Positions 1 to 7,144 are shown, numbered from the stretch's first letter. The stretch is DNA of 8,652 nucleotides from Nitriliruptoraceae bacterium (GCA_007117945.1 SKTN01000045.1:1-8652), one strand, 5' to 3'. Notes: generated by a model not told the origin, from the sequence alone. Made by a program: numbers and translations.

Positions 1-221
1 CTTGTTATGGTGAAAACCCTTATCATCGGATGGAATGGCAGTATAAAGAGGTTTACAAGTGCGATCAGGGCAAAGCCCTGCCACTGCGTGATCGGCATCA
101 ACTAAAACTTTTATCGGAATGCCCCAATTGTGGTGCTAGGTTTAAGATTCCTGCTCTTTGGGTTGATGGTTGGTGTCACAGATGTTTTACTCCTTTTGCT
201 GAGATGATTCAAAAAGTATAA
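1..221 (+). CDS. C-terminal end of an unrecognised protein with a four-cysteine zinc-ribbon-like module (5' end outside window)
   Basis: The reading frame is open from base 3 to the TAA at 219-221 and gives 72 visible residues. An ATG at 30 could in principle start a 63-residue protein. It has no ribosome binding site, and the frame upstream of it is open and protein-like, so I read this as the tail of a longer gene that enters from the left. Counting from the window edge, the cysteines form CPNC at residues 40-43 and CHRC at 58-61, with 14 residues between. This is the pattern of a zinc ribbon. Two further cysteines, at 1 and 20, may belong to a second site. The tail is rich in aromatic and basic residues. 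I do not recognise the family, so the function is unknown. The gene converges with the response regulator gene on the other strand, so the two are probably not co-transcribed. Confidence 0.6.
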   Translation, partial: CYGENPYHRMEWQYKEVYKCDQGKALPLRDRHQLKLLSECPNCGARFKIPALWVDGWCHRCFTPFAEMIQKV

Positions 222-342
222 ATTAACCTCATTTTATGTGTTTTCTTATACTACTTTGTTTTTCTCTCATTTTCTCGATTTTAGAGCCATAGTTTTTTGC
301 ACTACAAGAGTGGGGTGCGGAAGATCAGATAAACTACAATAA
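222..342. other. Convergent intergenic spacer, no clear terminator
   Basis: These 121 bases separate the stop codons of two converging genes. The spacer is AT-rich with several T runs on the plus strand. The only small hairpin I see is CACT/AGTG at 300-303 and 309-312. It has no T run after it on either strand, so I do not call a terminator. Confidence 0.4.
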
Positions 343-969
343 TCAATCATTTGTCCATAATAAAATAGCCTGAGTGCGATCGCTCACATTCAGCTTTTGA
401 ATCATAGTATGGGTATGCACCCTTACAGTACCGGGGGTTATATAAAGAATTTGAGCAATTTCCTGATTAGACTTACCCTCTGCCATTAATTCTAAAATTT
501 CCTTTTCCCTTTTGGTGAGAATATCTAAAACCGAACTATTACGGCTAGGAGGAGAAACGAAAGCTGATTTAATTTTTTCGGTGGCGGTAGAATCCCACCA
601 TGAAGCGCCCGCTGCCACAGAGCGAATAGCTAAAATCAAATTTTCAGCAGGAATACCCTTTAAACAGTAACCCTGAATACCTGTCTCAATTAAACGATTA
701 ATTAAGGAGGTTTCAGAGCGAGATGTCAGAGCCAAGATAGGTAAATCGGGATGATTGACTCGAATTTGTTGACAGGCTTCTAAGCCACTCATACGGGGTA
801 ATCCAATATCTAATAAAACTAAATCCAAAGGATGGCGATTAGTTAGATTAACGGCAGTTTCACCATCTTCAGCTTCTGCCACAATTTGCAAATCCGCTTC
901 TTGTTGCAGTCGTATGGAAAGCCCGAGACGAAACAATTCATCGTCTTCTACTAAAAGAATTTTTAACAT
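343..969 (-). CDS. NarL/LuxR-family two-component response regulator
   Basis: This is a 208-residue response regulator that should receive a phosphate from the kinase encoded just upstream and bind DNA. Residues 1-120 are a receiver domain: acidic pair D9/D10, phospho-acceptor D54 in LVLLDIGLP, T82 and the conserved lysine K104 are all present. Residues about 150-203 are a LuxR-type helix-turn-helix, with LTKREKEILELMAEGKSN, then GTVRVHTHTMIQKL, then DRTQA. The domain order and length are normal for the NarL/FixJ class. The start has a fair ribosome binding site, AGGA about 5 bases before the ATG on the minus strand. It lies 47 bases after the kinase stop, so the two are probably one transcript. 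It is not KdpE, which has an OmpR-type winged helix. Control of the divergent kdp genes is an inference from position. The target genes cannot be read from the protein. Confidence 0.93.
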   Translation of the reverse strand: MLKILLVEDDELFRLGLSIRLQQEADLQIVAEAEDGETAVNLTNRHPLDLVLLDIGLPRMSGLEACQQIRVNHPDLPILALTSRSETSLINRLIETGIQGYCLKGIPAENLILAIRSVAAGASWWDSTATEKIKSAFVSPPSRNSSVLDILTKREKEILELMAEGKSNQEIAQILYITPGTVRVHTHTMIQKLNVSDRTQAILLWTND

Positions 970-1016
970 ATAGTCCTAAAGGTAACAACTTAATTAGTTT
1001 AGGGGATTGAAAAAAA

Positions 1017-2093
1017 TTAATCTCGATAATTAGGTAAAGAGAAACTAAACTCCGCCCCCCTTGGTACAAGATTTTTTGCCCAAATTCTGCCCCCATGAGC
1101 CTCGATAATTTGACGAGATAGATATAAGCCCAATCCAGTACCCTTGGCTTGGCGATCGCTGTTAGACTGATAAAAACGCTCAAATAGATGGGGTAAATCA
1201 TCTATTTTTATTCCTGAGCCATAGTCTAAGATTCTAACAGTTTGAGAGGATAAAATAATATCGATGCGATCGCCCCTTAGAGAATGATTAATGGCATTGG
1301 TCAATAAATTAGTTAGCACACGCCTTAATTGAAAAGCATCTCCGTTTACCCACACAGAAATCGGAAAATCTGAATTACCATAATTAAAGCTAATATAAAC
1401 CTCATGGGCAGAAGCCAAAGGGGCTAAAGTATTGGTGACTTCTTGAATTAAAACTCCCAAATCTAAGGGTGCTAAATCCAATGGTAAACCCTCTAAATCA
1501 TTGCGATAAATATCCAGCAAAGTTTGCACTAACTGTAAACTTGACTCATGGGCTTTCATCATGGTGTTTAATACTCTCACTTGCCCATGGGTAACGGTAC
1601 CAAATTGGTTTTTTTTGAAAGCATCGATGGTACTAATAGCGCCGAGTAAAGGGGTTTTTAAATCATGGGTAAGAGTCGAGGCAAAATCTTGCCGTAAACG
1701 AACTAACTCTTGTTGTGTTTCTAGCTTTGTTTGTTGCTCGATTAATCTTTCTTGATAAACTCGATTACGCTCACTTAACCATCCCGTAACAATTAAAGAG
1801 ATAGTGGCAATGAGTCGATTGGCAATGGTAGAAATTTCTACCGCTGTGCTAATGTTTATCCAAATATTAAGCATAGTAAGAAATACAGCAATAACTGTCG
1901 CCACAAGAGTCGCTTTACCCCCATAGCTAACATTCACCATTAATATAGCCCCTGTATAAAAATAACCAAAAACATAAGCTGGTGGAGTAGTATATTCCAG
2001 AAAAACTACAATTATAAATAAAGCAATAATTAGCACCATTTTTTTTTCACGAAGATGTAAAGATACCAAGACTTTTTTAAGTAGTTTCGTCAT
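1017..2093 (-). CDS. Membrane-bound sensor histidine kinase, divergent from kdpA
   Basis: This is a 358-residue sensor kinase. Residues about 19-104 hold some four hydrophobic helices with very short loops, so there is no sizeable periplasmic sensor. A charged, Gln/Glu-rich linker (about 105-135) probably forms a coiled coil. The dimerisation/phospho-acceptor domain has H143 in THDLKTPL. The ATPase domain has the N box with N266, DYGSGI at 290-295, LFERFYQ at 303-309 and GTGLGL at 318-323, so all catalytic motifs are intact. The start at 2093 has no good ribosome binding site; M19 is an in-frame alternative just before the first helix. The kinase precedes the response regulator gene and is their likely operon leader. 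The compact four-helix region resembles in layout the membrane part of full-length KdpD, which the KdpD in this window lacks. The signal sensed is unknown; K+ or turgor is a guess from context. Confidence 0.93.
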   Translation of the reverse strand: MTKLLKKVLVSLHLREKKMVLIIALFIIVVFLEYTTPPAYVFGYFYTGAILMVNVSYGGKATLVATVIAVFLTMLNIWINISTAVEISTIANRLIATISLIVTGWLSERNRVYQERLIEQQTKLETQQELVRLRQDFASTLTHDLKTPLLGAISTIDAFKKNQFGTVTHGQVRVLNTMMKAHESSLQLVQTLLDIYRNDLEGLPLDLAPLDLGVLIQEVTNTLAPLASAHEVYISFNYGNSDFPISVWVNGDAFQLRRVLTNLLTNAINHSLRGDRIDIILSSQTVRILDYGSGIKIDDLPHLFERFYQSNSDRQAKGTGLGLYLSRQIIEAHGGRIWAKNLVPRGAEFSFSLPNYRD

Positions 2094-2106
2094 AAAAAAT
2101 AATAGC

Positions 2107-2158
2107 GTTTAGATAAGTGTTTAGAAAAGATAAACGCAAAGTTATACGTTTGTTTAGA
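2107..2158 (+). repeat. Three GTTTAGA direct repeats, candidate operator
   Basis: GTTTAGA occurs at 2107-2113, 2119-2125 and 2152-2158. The starts are 12 and 33 bases apart, close to one and three helical turns, so all three copies would face the same side of the DNA. The position between a regulator operon and its likely target fits an operator, but binding is not shown by the sequence alone. Confidence 0.45.
2120..2148 (+). promoter_or_regulatory. Possible sigma-70-type promoter for kdpA
   Basis: TTTAGA at 2120-2125 matches 4 of 6 bases of a -35 box. After 17 bases comes TATACG at 2143-2148, also 4 of 6 for a -10 box. The -35 overlaps the second GTTTAGA repeat, which would make sense for regulation. 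The matches are weak, so this is only a candidate. Confidence 0.25.
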
Positions 2159-2217
2159 GACTTTTAATGGTAATTCTTTTTAAGATTAAGTTAAAAGTTT
2201 TATTTGTTTTAAAAGTT

Positions 2218-3897
2218 ATGGTTCAAGGATTTATACAAATCATTTTAACCCTGATATTGGTAATTTTAATTACGCCAATACTAGGTAGTTATATAGCAAA
2301 TGTTTTTTTAGGAAAATCTACTTTTTTAGATAGATTTCTCAAACCTTTAGAAGCTCGACTTTTTCCATTATTTGGTTTAAAAATTATCGAAGCAACGAAC
2401 ACCACAGGAGTACAGTATGCAAAAGATGTGGTGGCTAGTAATTTAATTATGGGTGTCCTTGTTTTTTCTATTTTGATGCTACAAGGATTCTTGCCCTTAA
2501 ATCCCACCGAACTAGATGCCCCCAGTTGGGATTTAGCTTTACACACTTCCATTTCCTTTCTGACTAATACTAATCAACAGCATTATTCTGGGGAAACAAC
2601 CTTTAGTTATGGTTCTCAGGTACTGGCTTTAGGTTTTTTGATGTTTACCTCCGCAGGTACAGGTTTAGCCGTGGCGATCGCCTTTATCAGAGGCATAACA
2701 GGAAAAAGATTAGGCAACTTTTACGTAGATTTAACCCTATGTATTACTCGGATTTTGTTACCTATATCCATAGTAGGGGCGATCGTTCTTATTATTTCAG
2801 GAGTACCCGAAACCCTATCTCCCCCCATCACAGTGACAACCCTAGAAGGAGCAAATCAAGTAATTGCCACCGGCCCAGTTGCCCACTTTGAAATTATCAA
2901 AGAATTAGGGGAAAACGGAGGAGGTTTTTTCGGCATCAATTCAGCCCATCCCTATGAAAACCCCAATCCCTTCTCCAACTTATTTACTATCCTTGCCATG
3001 ATGAGCATTCCCACCTCCTTAATTTATACCTATGGAGTATTTGCCCAAAATAAGCGTCAAGGATGGTTAATATTTTGGATGGTATTTAGTATTTTTGCCT
3101 TTCTCGTTGTCATTAGCGCCGTGGGAGAATATCAAGGAAACCCTCTAGTTAATAACCTTCTCGGAGATACTCAACCCAACTTAGAAGGGAAAGAAGTACG
3201 ATTTGGCTGGAGTCAAACCGCATTATGGGCAGTGATGACCACAGGAACCATGTGCGGTGCAGTGAATGGAATGCACGACTCCTTGATGCCCCCTGGAGGA
3301 TTTAGCGTCTTATTCAATCTTTTCCTACAAATAGTATGGGGAGGACAAGGCACTGGTACAGCATATCTATTTATTTACCTCATCTTGGCAGTTTTTTTGA
3401 CAGGCTTAATGGTGGGAAGGACTCCAGAATTTTTAGGCAGAAAAATAGAAAAACCAGAAATCGTTTTAGCCAGTGTCATTTTATTAGTACATCCCATTGC
3501 CATTTTGATACCCAGTGCCATCACTTTAGCTTTTCCTGAAACCTTAGCAGGAATAAGTAATCCTGGTTTTCATGGTCTATCTCAAGTAGTTTTTGAATAT
3601 GCCTCAGCGGCAGCCAATAATGGTTCAGGCTTTGAGGGTTTGGGTGACGATACCCTATGGTGGAATCTCAGCGCTACTTTTAGCCTTCTTGTGGGTCGAT
3701 ATGTACCGATTATTGCCCTACTACTACTGGCTGACAATATGTCCAGAAAACAAAAAGTACCTTTAAATGCTGGAACATTACGCACAGATACCAAGTTATT
3801 TACGGGTGTAACCGCAGGGGTAATTTTGATTTTAGGGGCATTAACCTTTTTTCCCGTACTAGCACTAGGTCCCATTGCAGAAGGATTTGCTTTTTAA
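2218..3897 (+). CDS. kdpA: KdpA, potassium-translocating subunit of the Kdp K+-ATPase
   Basis: KdpA is the inner-membrane, channel-like subunit that selects and carries K+ in the KdpFABC pump. All four selectivity-filter repeats are visible (numbered from the ATG at 2167): TNTNQQHYSGE at 133-143, GENGGGFFGINSAHP at 248-262, TTGTMCGAV at 358-366 and ANNGSGFEGL at 483-492. VGRTPEFLGRKIE at 416-428 is also typical. There are about ten hydrophobic segments. I choose the ATG at 2218 (MVQGFIQ..., 559 residues), because this matches where family members begin and their usual length (557 in E. coli). The ATG at 2167 adds 17 basic and hydrophobic residues. It has a weak AGAGA ribosome binding site six bases upstream, so it cannot be excluded. 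This is the first gene of the operon, followed by kdpB after 59 bases. The identification is secure. Confidence 0.97.
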   Translation: MVQGFIQIILTLILVILITPILGSYIANVFLGKSTFLDRFLKPLEARLFPLFGLKIIEATNTTGVQYAKDVVASNLIMGVLVFSILMLQGFLPLNPTELDAPSWDLALHTSISFLTNTNQQHYSGETTFSYGSQVLALGFLMFTSAGTGLAVAIAFIRGITGKRLGNFYVDLTLCITRILLPISIVGAIVLIISGVPETLSPPITVTTLEGANQVIATGPVAHFEIIKELGENGGGFFGINSAHPYENPNPFSNLFTILAMMSIPTSLIYTYGVFAQNKRQGWLIFWMVFSIFAFLVVISAVGEYQGNPLVNNLLGDTQPNLEGKEVRFGWSQTALWAVMTTGTMCGAVNGMHDSLMPPGGFSVLFNLFLQIVWGGQGTGTAYLFIYLILAVFLTGLMVGRTPEFLGRKIEKPEIVLASVILLVHPIAILIPSAITLAFPETLAGISNPGFHGLSQVVFEYASAAANNGSGFEGLGDDTLWWNLSATFSLLVGRYVPIIALLLLADNMSRKQKVPLNAGTLRTDTKLFTGVTAGVILILGALTFFPVLALGPIAEGFAF

Positions 3898-3956
3898 CAA
3901 ACATATTTTCTTCATTTTTTATCTTTTTCTTACCAAGTTATTTCACACCTTAAACC
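3898..3956 (+). other. kdpA-kdpB spacer
   Basis: This 59-base pyrimidine-rich gap is rich in T runs. It holds no hairpin and no purine-rich ribosome binding site in front of the kdpB ATG. I see no terminator, so read-through from kdpA to kdpB is expected. Confidence 0.4.
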
Positions 3957-6020
3957 ATGAATAAATCACTAAAATCAAAACGAAAAAATGGAACTAAGCC
4001 TCAAAATAAAGGTCTTTACTTGAGAGCTATTAGCCAATCTTTTGTTAAATTAAATCCCAAACTTGCCATCAAAAATCCCGTCTTATTTCTAGTTTGGGTG
4101 GGAACAGTGGTTACTTTTATCGCTACTATCAACCCCTCTATTTTCGGTTCTACGGATACGGGTGATCAGCGAATTTTCAATGGATTAATTACTGTAACTT
4201 TGTTTTTAACAATCCTTTTTGCGAATTTTGCCGAAGCAGTGGCAGAAGGGAGAGGTAAAGCCCAAGCAGACGCACTCAGAGCCACTAAAAGTGAAACCAT
4301 TGCTCGAAAAATAATGGCTGATGGCACTACTCAGGAGGTTAATTCCACTTCCCTTAGACGGGGTGACCATATCAAGGTTATTGCAGGGGACGTAATTCCT
4401 GCCGATGGAGAGGTAATTGGTGGTATGGCTTCGGTGGATGAATCGGCTATTACGGGGGAGTCTGCTCCTGTTTTGAAGCAACCCGGCACTGATATTGCTA
4501 GTTCGGTGACGGGGGGGACTCGCATTGTCTCCGATGACCTTACCATCAGGATTAGTGTAGATCCAGGTAAAGGTTTTATTGATCGCATGATTAACCTCGT
4601 GGAAGGGGCGCAGAGAAGCAAAACCCCCAATGAAATTGCTTTAACGGTATTGTTGGCGGTTTTAACTCAGGTTTTCTTGATTGTCATTGCTACTATGCCT
4701 CCTGTGGCGAATTATGTAGAAAATCCCGTCAGTATTGCCGTATTAATTTCTTTATTGGTTGCTCTCATACCTACCACCATCGGGGGTTTACTCAGTGCCA
4801 TCGGTATTGCGGGGATGGATCGAGTAGCTCAGTTTAATGTAATTGCAACTTCGGGGAGAGCGGTGGAAATTTGTGGAGATATTAATACTCTTGTACTGGA
4901 CAAAACGGGTACTATTACTTTGGGTAACCGCTTGGCAGAGGAGTTTATCCCTGTAAATGGTCATACCATGGAGGAAGTGGCGGAGGTTGCGCTGATTTCT
5001 AGTCTTTTTGATGAAACTCCCGAAGGACGATCTATTGTTGATTTAGCAAACCAATTGGATGTGGATACTAATTGCGATCGCCATGGAGCCACAGGCATAG
5101 AATTTTCTGCCCGTACCCGTATGAGTGGCACTGATTTAAGTAATGGCATAGAAGTTCGTAAAGGAGCAGTGGATGCTATCAAAGGATTCGTGCGATCGAG
5201 AGGTGGTAATGTTCCCGAAAAACTAGATCAAGTGTACGAAAAAGTATCCCGTTTAGGGGGGACTCCCTTGGCAGTGTGTCAAAAAGACGAAATTTATGGG
5301 GTCATTTATCTCAAAGATATTATTAAACCGGGCATTCGAGAACGATTTGACCAAATGAGACGCATGGGAATTCGTACTGTAATGCTTACGGGAGATAACC
5401 GCATCACCGCTGAAGTAATTGCTCAGGAAGCAGGGGTAGATGATTTTGTTGCTGAGGCTACCCCCGAGGATAAAATTGAGGTGATTCGCAGTGAACAAGC
5501 CAAGGGAAAATTAGTTGCCATGACGGGGGATGGTACCAATGATGCTCCAGCCCTTGCCCAAGCTAATGTGGGGGTTGCCATGAACTCTGGTACTCAAGCA
5601 GCCAAAGAGGCGGCTAATATGGTGGATTTAGACTCAGATCCTACCAAGTTAATTGATATTGTCACCATCGGCAAACAATTATTAATTACCCGTGGCGCTT
5701 TGACTACTTTTTCCATTGCCAATGATGTTGCCAAATATTTTGCCATTATTCCTGCTATTTTTGCAGGTACAGGGATTGGGGCTTTAAATATTATGAATTT
5801 AGGTAGCTCTCAATCAGCCATTTTGTCCGCTCTGATTTATAACGCTTTGATTATTCCTGCTTTGATTCCTTTAGCTTTGAAAGGGGTAGAATTTCGAGCT
5901 TTAACGGCGGATCAACTGTTACAAAGAAATATCCTTATCTATGGTTTGGGGGGCGTTATTGCTCCTTTCATCGCCATTAAGGCTATTGATGTGGTGGTAA
6001 CGGCGGTGGGATTGGGTTAA
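3957..6020 (+). CDS. kdpB: KdpB, P-type ATPase subunit of the Kdp K+ pump
   Basis: KdpB hydrolyses ATP to drive K+ uptake through KdpA. At 687 residues it is close to E. coli KdpB (682), with a few extra basic residues at the N terminus. Membrane helices M1-M2 lie at about 40-90. The actuator domain has TGES at 166-169, M4 has IPTTIGG at 271-277, and the phosphorylated aspartate is D315 in DKTGT. The nucleotide-binding domain shows DETPEGRS (352-359), F383 and the KG pair at 402-403. The hinge has LTGDN (477-481) and GDGTNDAPAL (524-533), followed by NSGTQAAKEAANMVDLDS. Three C-terminal helices follow. The TGES serine, which in E. coli is phosphorylated to switch the pump off at high K+ (S162 there), is present as S169. 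No ribosome binding site is visible before the ATG. The gene is complete and intact. Confidence 0.98.
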   Translation: MNKSLKSKRKNGTKPQNKGLYLRAISQSFVKLNPKLAIKNPVLFLVWVGTVVTFIATINPSIFGSTDTGDQRIFNGLITVTLFLTILFANFAEAVAEGRGKAQADALRATKSETIARKIMADGTTQEVNSTSLRRGDHIKVIAGDVIPADGEVIGGMASVDESAITGESAPVLKQPGTDIASSVTGGTRIVSDDLTIRISVDPGKGFIDRMINLVEGAQRSKTPNEIALTVLLAVLTQVFLIVIATMPPVANYVENPVSIAVLISLLVALIPTTIGGLLSAIGIAGMDRVAQFNVIATSGRAVEICGDINTLVLDKTGTITLGNRLAEEFIPVNGHTMEEVAEVALISSLFDETPEGRSIVDLANQLDVDTNCDRHGATGIEFSARTRMSGTDLSNGIEVRKGAVDAIKGFVRSRGGNVPEKLDQVYEKVSRLGGTPLAVCQKDEIYGVIYLKDIIKPGIRERFDQMRRMGIRTVMLTGDNRITAEVIAQEAGVDDFVAEATPEDKIEVIRSEQAKGKLVAMTGDGTNDAPALAQANVGVAMNSGTQAAKEAANMVDLDSDPTKLIDIVTIGKQLLITRGALTTFSIANDVAKYFAIIPAIFAGTGIGALNIMNLGSSQSAILSALIYNALIIPALIPLALKGVEFRALTADQLLQRNILIYGLGGVIAPFIAIKAIDVVVTAVGLG

Positions 6021-6192
6021 ATTTCTGACTGTAAAGTTGTTGCGAAATAAGTTTTTTGAAAAACTCAATCTTTATTTAACAAGGATTTTAGATACGCAGA
6101 TATTTAATTCGCAACAGGTCTTTTATTCGATTTTCCTCGCCCGTGAAAACAGTTTGTTTTAGCACCTTTTATTTTTACGTTACCACCAAAAT
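6021..6192 (+). other. kdpB-kdpF spacer with an inverted-repeat segment
   Basis: This gap is unusually long for the middle of an operon. It contains a 79-base segment with inverted ends (listed separately) and then an AT-rich stretch up to the next ATG. There is no ribosome binding site near the ATG at 6193. The gap may lower or process downstream expression, but the sequence does not prove either. Confidence 0.4.
6038..6116. repeat. 79-base segment with 9-bp perfect inverted ends
   Basis: TGTTGCGAA at 6038-6046 and TTCGCAACA at 6108-6116 are perfect inverse copies. After one mismatch, a few more pairs extend the stem inward. Inside lies a second small hairpin, AGTTTT/AAAACT (6050-6055 and 6060-6065, TTGA loop), not followed by a T run. 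It could be a relic of a very small mobile element or an RNA stem in the kdp transcript. I see no clear target-site duplication. Confidence 0.5.
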
Positions 6193-6480
6193 ATGATGAA
6201 CTTTAACACTTTTGAGCCTCAACAAATGACCACTAAAATTAGTTACCGTAATATGCAAGAAACAAGTTTGACAATAATCTGTAAATTCTTCTCCCGAAAA
6301 TTACCTGTTTATTTAATATCAGTTTTATTGATTAATTTAATCTTTTCCCCTTTGGTTTACGCCAGTACCAATCAAGTTATGTCTCGGGGTCAATCTTATG
6401 CTCTAGGACTATTAGGCTTAGTAACGATTAGTTTATTCATCTACTTATTTGTTGTTATTTTTCAACCAGAGAAATTTTAA
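6193..6480 (+). CDS. kdpF: KdpF-like small membrane subunit with an N-terminal extension (kdpG position)
   Basis: This predicted 95-residue protein has two hydrophobic helices, at about 37-56 and 70-90. The last 25 residues, ending LFIYLFVVIFQPEKF, look like KdpF, the single-helix subunit (about 29 residues in E. coli) that stabilises the Kdp complex; a Pro-Glu-Lys/Arg-Phe end is common there. The first part is extra: a basic stretch, a helix and then VYAST, which resembles a signal peptide with a possible cleavage near residues 57-58. If cleaved, the mature protein would be about KdpF-sized plus a short loop. The gene lies between kdpB and kdpC, where, as I recall, Anabaena operons carry a gene called kdpG. 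Starts at M1, M2, M12 or M21 are all possible and none has a ribosome binding site. The KdpF likeness is judged by eye only. Confidence 0.7.
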   Translation: MMNFNTFEPQQMTTKISYRNMQETSLTIICKFFSRKLPVYLISVLLINLIFSPLVYASTNQVMSRGQSYALGLLGLVTISLFIYLFVVIFQPEKF

Positions 6481-6565
6481 GATAATTGGTTGTTTAAACA
6501 AAAGATGAATTGTATTTTAACAGCATAAAAATATCGATACTTTACTTTTTTAAGGAGAATAAAAA
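6481..6565 (+). promoter_or_regulatory. kdpF-kdpC spacer with a 12-bp palindrome
   Basis: The 85-base gap contains the perfect palindrome TTGTTTAAACAA at 6490-6501, ten bases after the kdpF stop codon. The gap ends in the kdpC ribosome binding site. The palindrome could be a protein binding site. It is too short on its own, and lacks the T tail, to be a terminator. I see no convincing -35/-10 pair. Confidence 0.3.
6552..6557 (+). promoter_or_regulatory. kdpC ribosome binding site (AAGGAG)
   Basis: AAGGAG ends eight bases before the ATG at 6566 and fixes the kdpC start. It is the only strong Shine-Dalgarno sequence among the kdp genes here. Confidence 0.85.
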
Positions 6566-7144
6566 ATGCTTTCTATGGGTGATTTTTCTAAAGCTATTCG
6601 CGCTACTCTCATTCTATGGTTAATCACAGGGATTATTTATCCTTTGTTTATTTTGATTTTTGGACAAGTGTTTATACCATATCAAGCTAACGGTAGCTTA
6701 ATTGAAAATGAGCAGGGCAACATTGTTGGTTCGGTTTTGATTGGTCAACCTTTTCGGGGGGATCTCTACTTTTGGAGTCGTCCTAGTGTCGTAAACTATA
6801 GTACAGGAGAGGATGCAGGTAATACGGGAGTATCTGGCGCTAGTAATTTAGCCCCTAGTAATCCTGAACTTATGGACTATATTGCAACCCAGTTGGAAGA
6901 ATTAGAGTCCGCAAATATAGCTCCTCGGGCTGATTTAGTTTATACTTCAGGGTCAGGACTAGACCCCCATATTAGTCCTCAATCGGCTCAAAATCAAATG
7001 GAACGCATTGCGATCGCCCGTAACCTTACCCCAGAGCAATTACAGGAACTAATCGAAGATAATACAGAGGGTAGATTTTTGGGTATTTTTGGCGAACCCA
7101 GAGTAAATGTTCTGCAATTAAACCTTGCCCTTGATAATCTTTAA
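6566..7144 (+). CDS. kdpC: KdpC, accessory subunit of the Kdp K+-ATPase
   Basis: KdpC is the subunit with one membrane helix that holds the KdpA-KdpB complex together and raises ATP affinity. The length is 192 residues, against 190 in E. coli. One N-terminal helix (about 11-33) contains ITGIIYPL, followed by an extramembrane domain. Family motifs in order are YQANGSL (39-45), GSVLIGQPF (55-63), YFWSRPS (68-74), SGASNLAPSNPEL (90-102), SGSGLDPHISPQSA (128-141), ARNLTPEQL (151-159) and GEPRVNVLQLNLALD (176-190). The start has a strong AAGGAG site. The next gene, kdpD, begins six bases after the stop, so the two are tightly coupled. Nothing essential appears to be missing. Confidence 0.97.
   Translation: MLSMGDFSKAIRATLILWLITGIIYPLFILIFGQVFIPYQANGSLIENEQGNIVGSVLIGQPFRGDLYFWSRPSVVNYSTGEDAGNTGVSGASNLAPSNPELMDYIATQLEELESANIAPRADLVYTSGSGLDPHISPQSAQNQMERIAIARNLTPEQLQELIEDNTEGRFLGIFGEPRVNVLQLNLALDNL

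Larger units (their letters stand above)
2094..2217. promoter_or_regulatory. Divergent promoter region between the kinase and kdpA
   Basis: This AT-rich spacer must carry the promoters for both the leftward kinase-regulator pair and the rightward kdp operon. It contains three direct copies of GTTTAGA, at 2107-2113, 2119-2125 and 2152-2158. It also contains a perfect 7-bp inverted repeat, GCGTTTA at 2105-2111 and TAAACGC at 2131-2137. If kdpA starts at the earlier ATG at 2167, the spacer is 73 bases instead of 124. Confidence 0.6.

Noticed and set aside
300..312. Hairpin CACT-ACAAG-AGTG as a terminator between converging genes
   Set aside because: The stem has only four pairs, and no T run follows it on either strand.
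938..1201. Minus-strand open frame of 87 codons overlapping the end of the kinase and the start of the regulator
   Set aside because: It lies in another frame over two secure genes and its translation shows no domain pattern.
1561..1755. Plus-strand open frame opposite the kinase H-box region
   Set aside because: It is antisense to conserved kinase motifs, has no ribosome binding site, and is cysteine-rich in a way typical of shadow frames.
4331..4630. Minus-strand frame opposite kdpB (and similar ones at 4206-4481, 4961-5182 and 5253-5498)
   Set aside because: These are shadows of the intact kdpB gene with no supporting signals.
6050..6065. AGTTTT-TTGA-AAAACT hairpin as the kdpB terminator
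   Set aside because: The stem is AT-rich and weak, and is not followed by a T run. The downstream kdp genes make termination here unlikely, though partial attenuation is not excluded.
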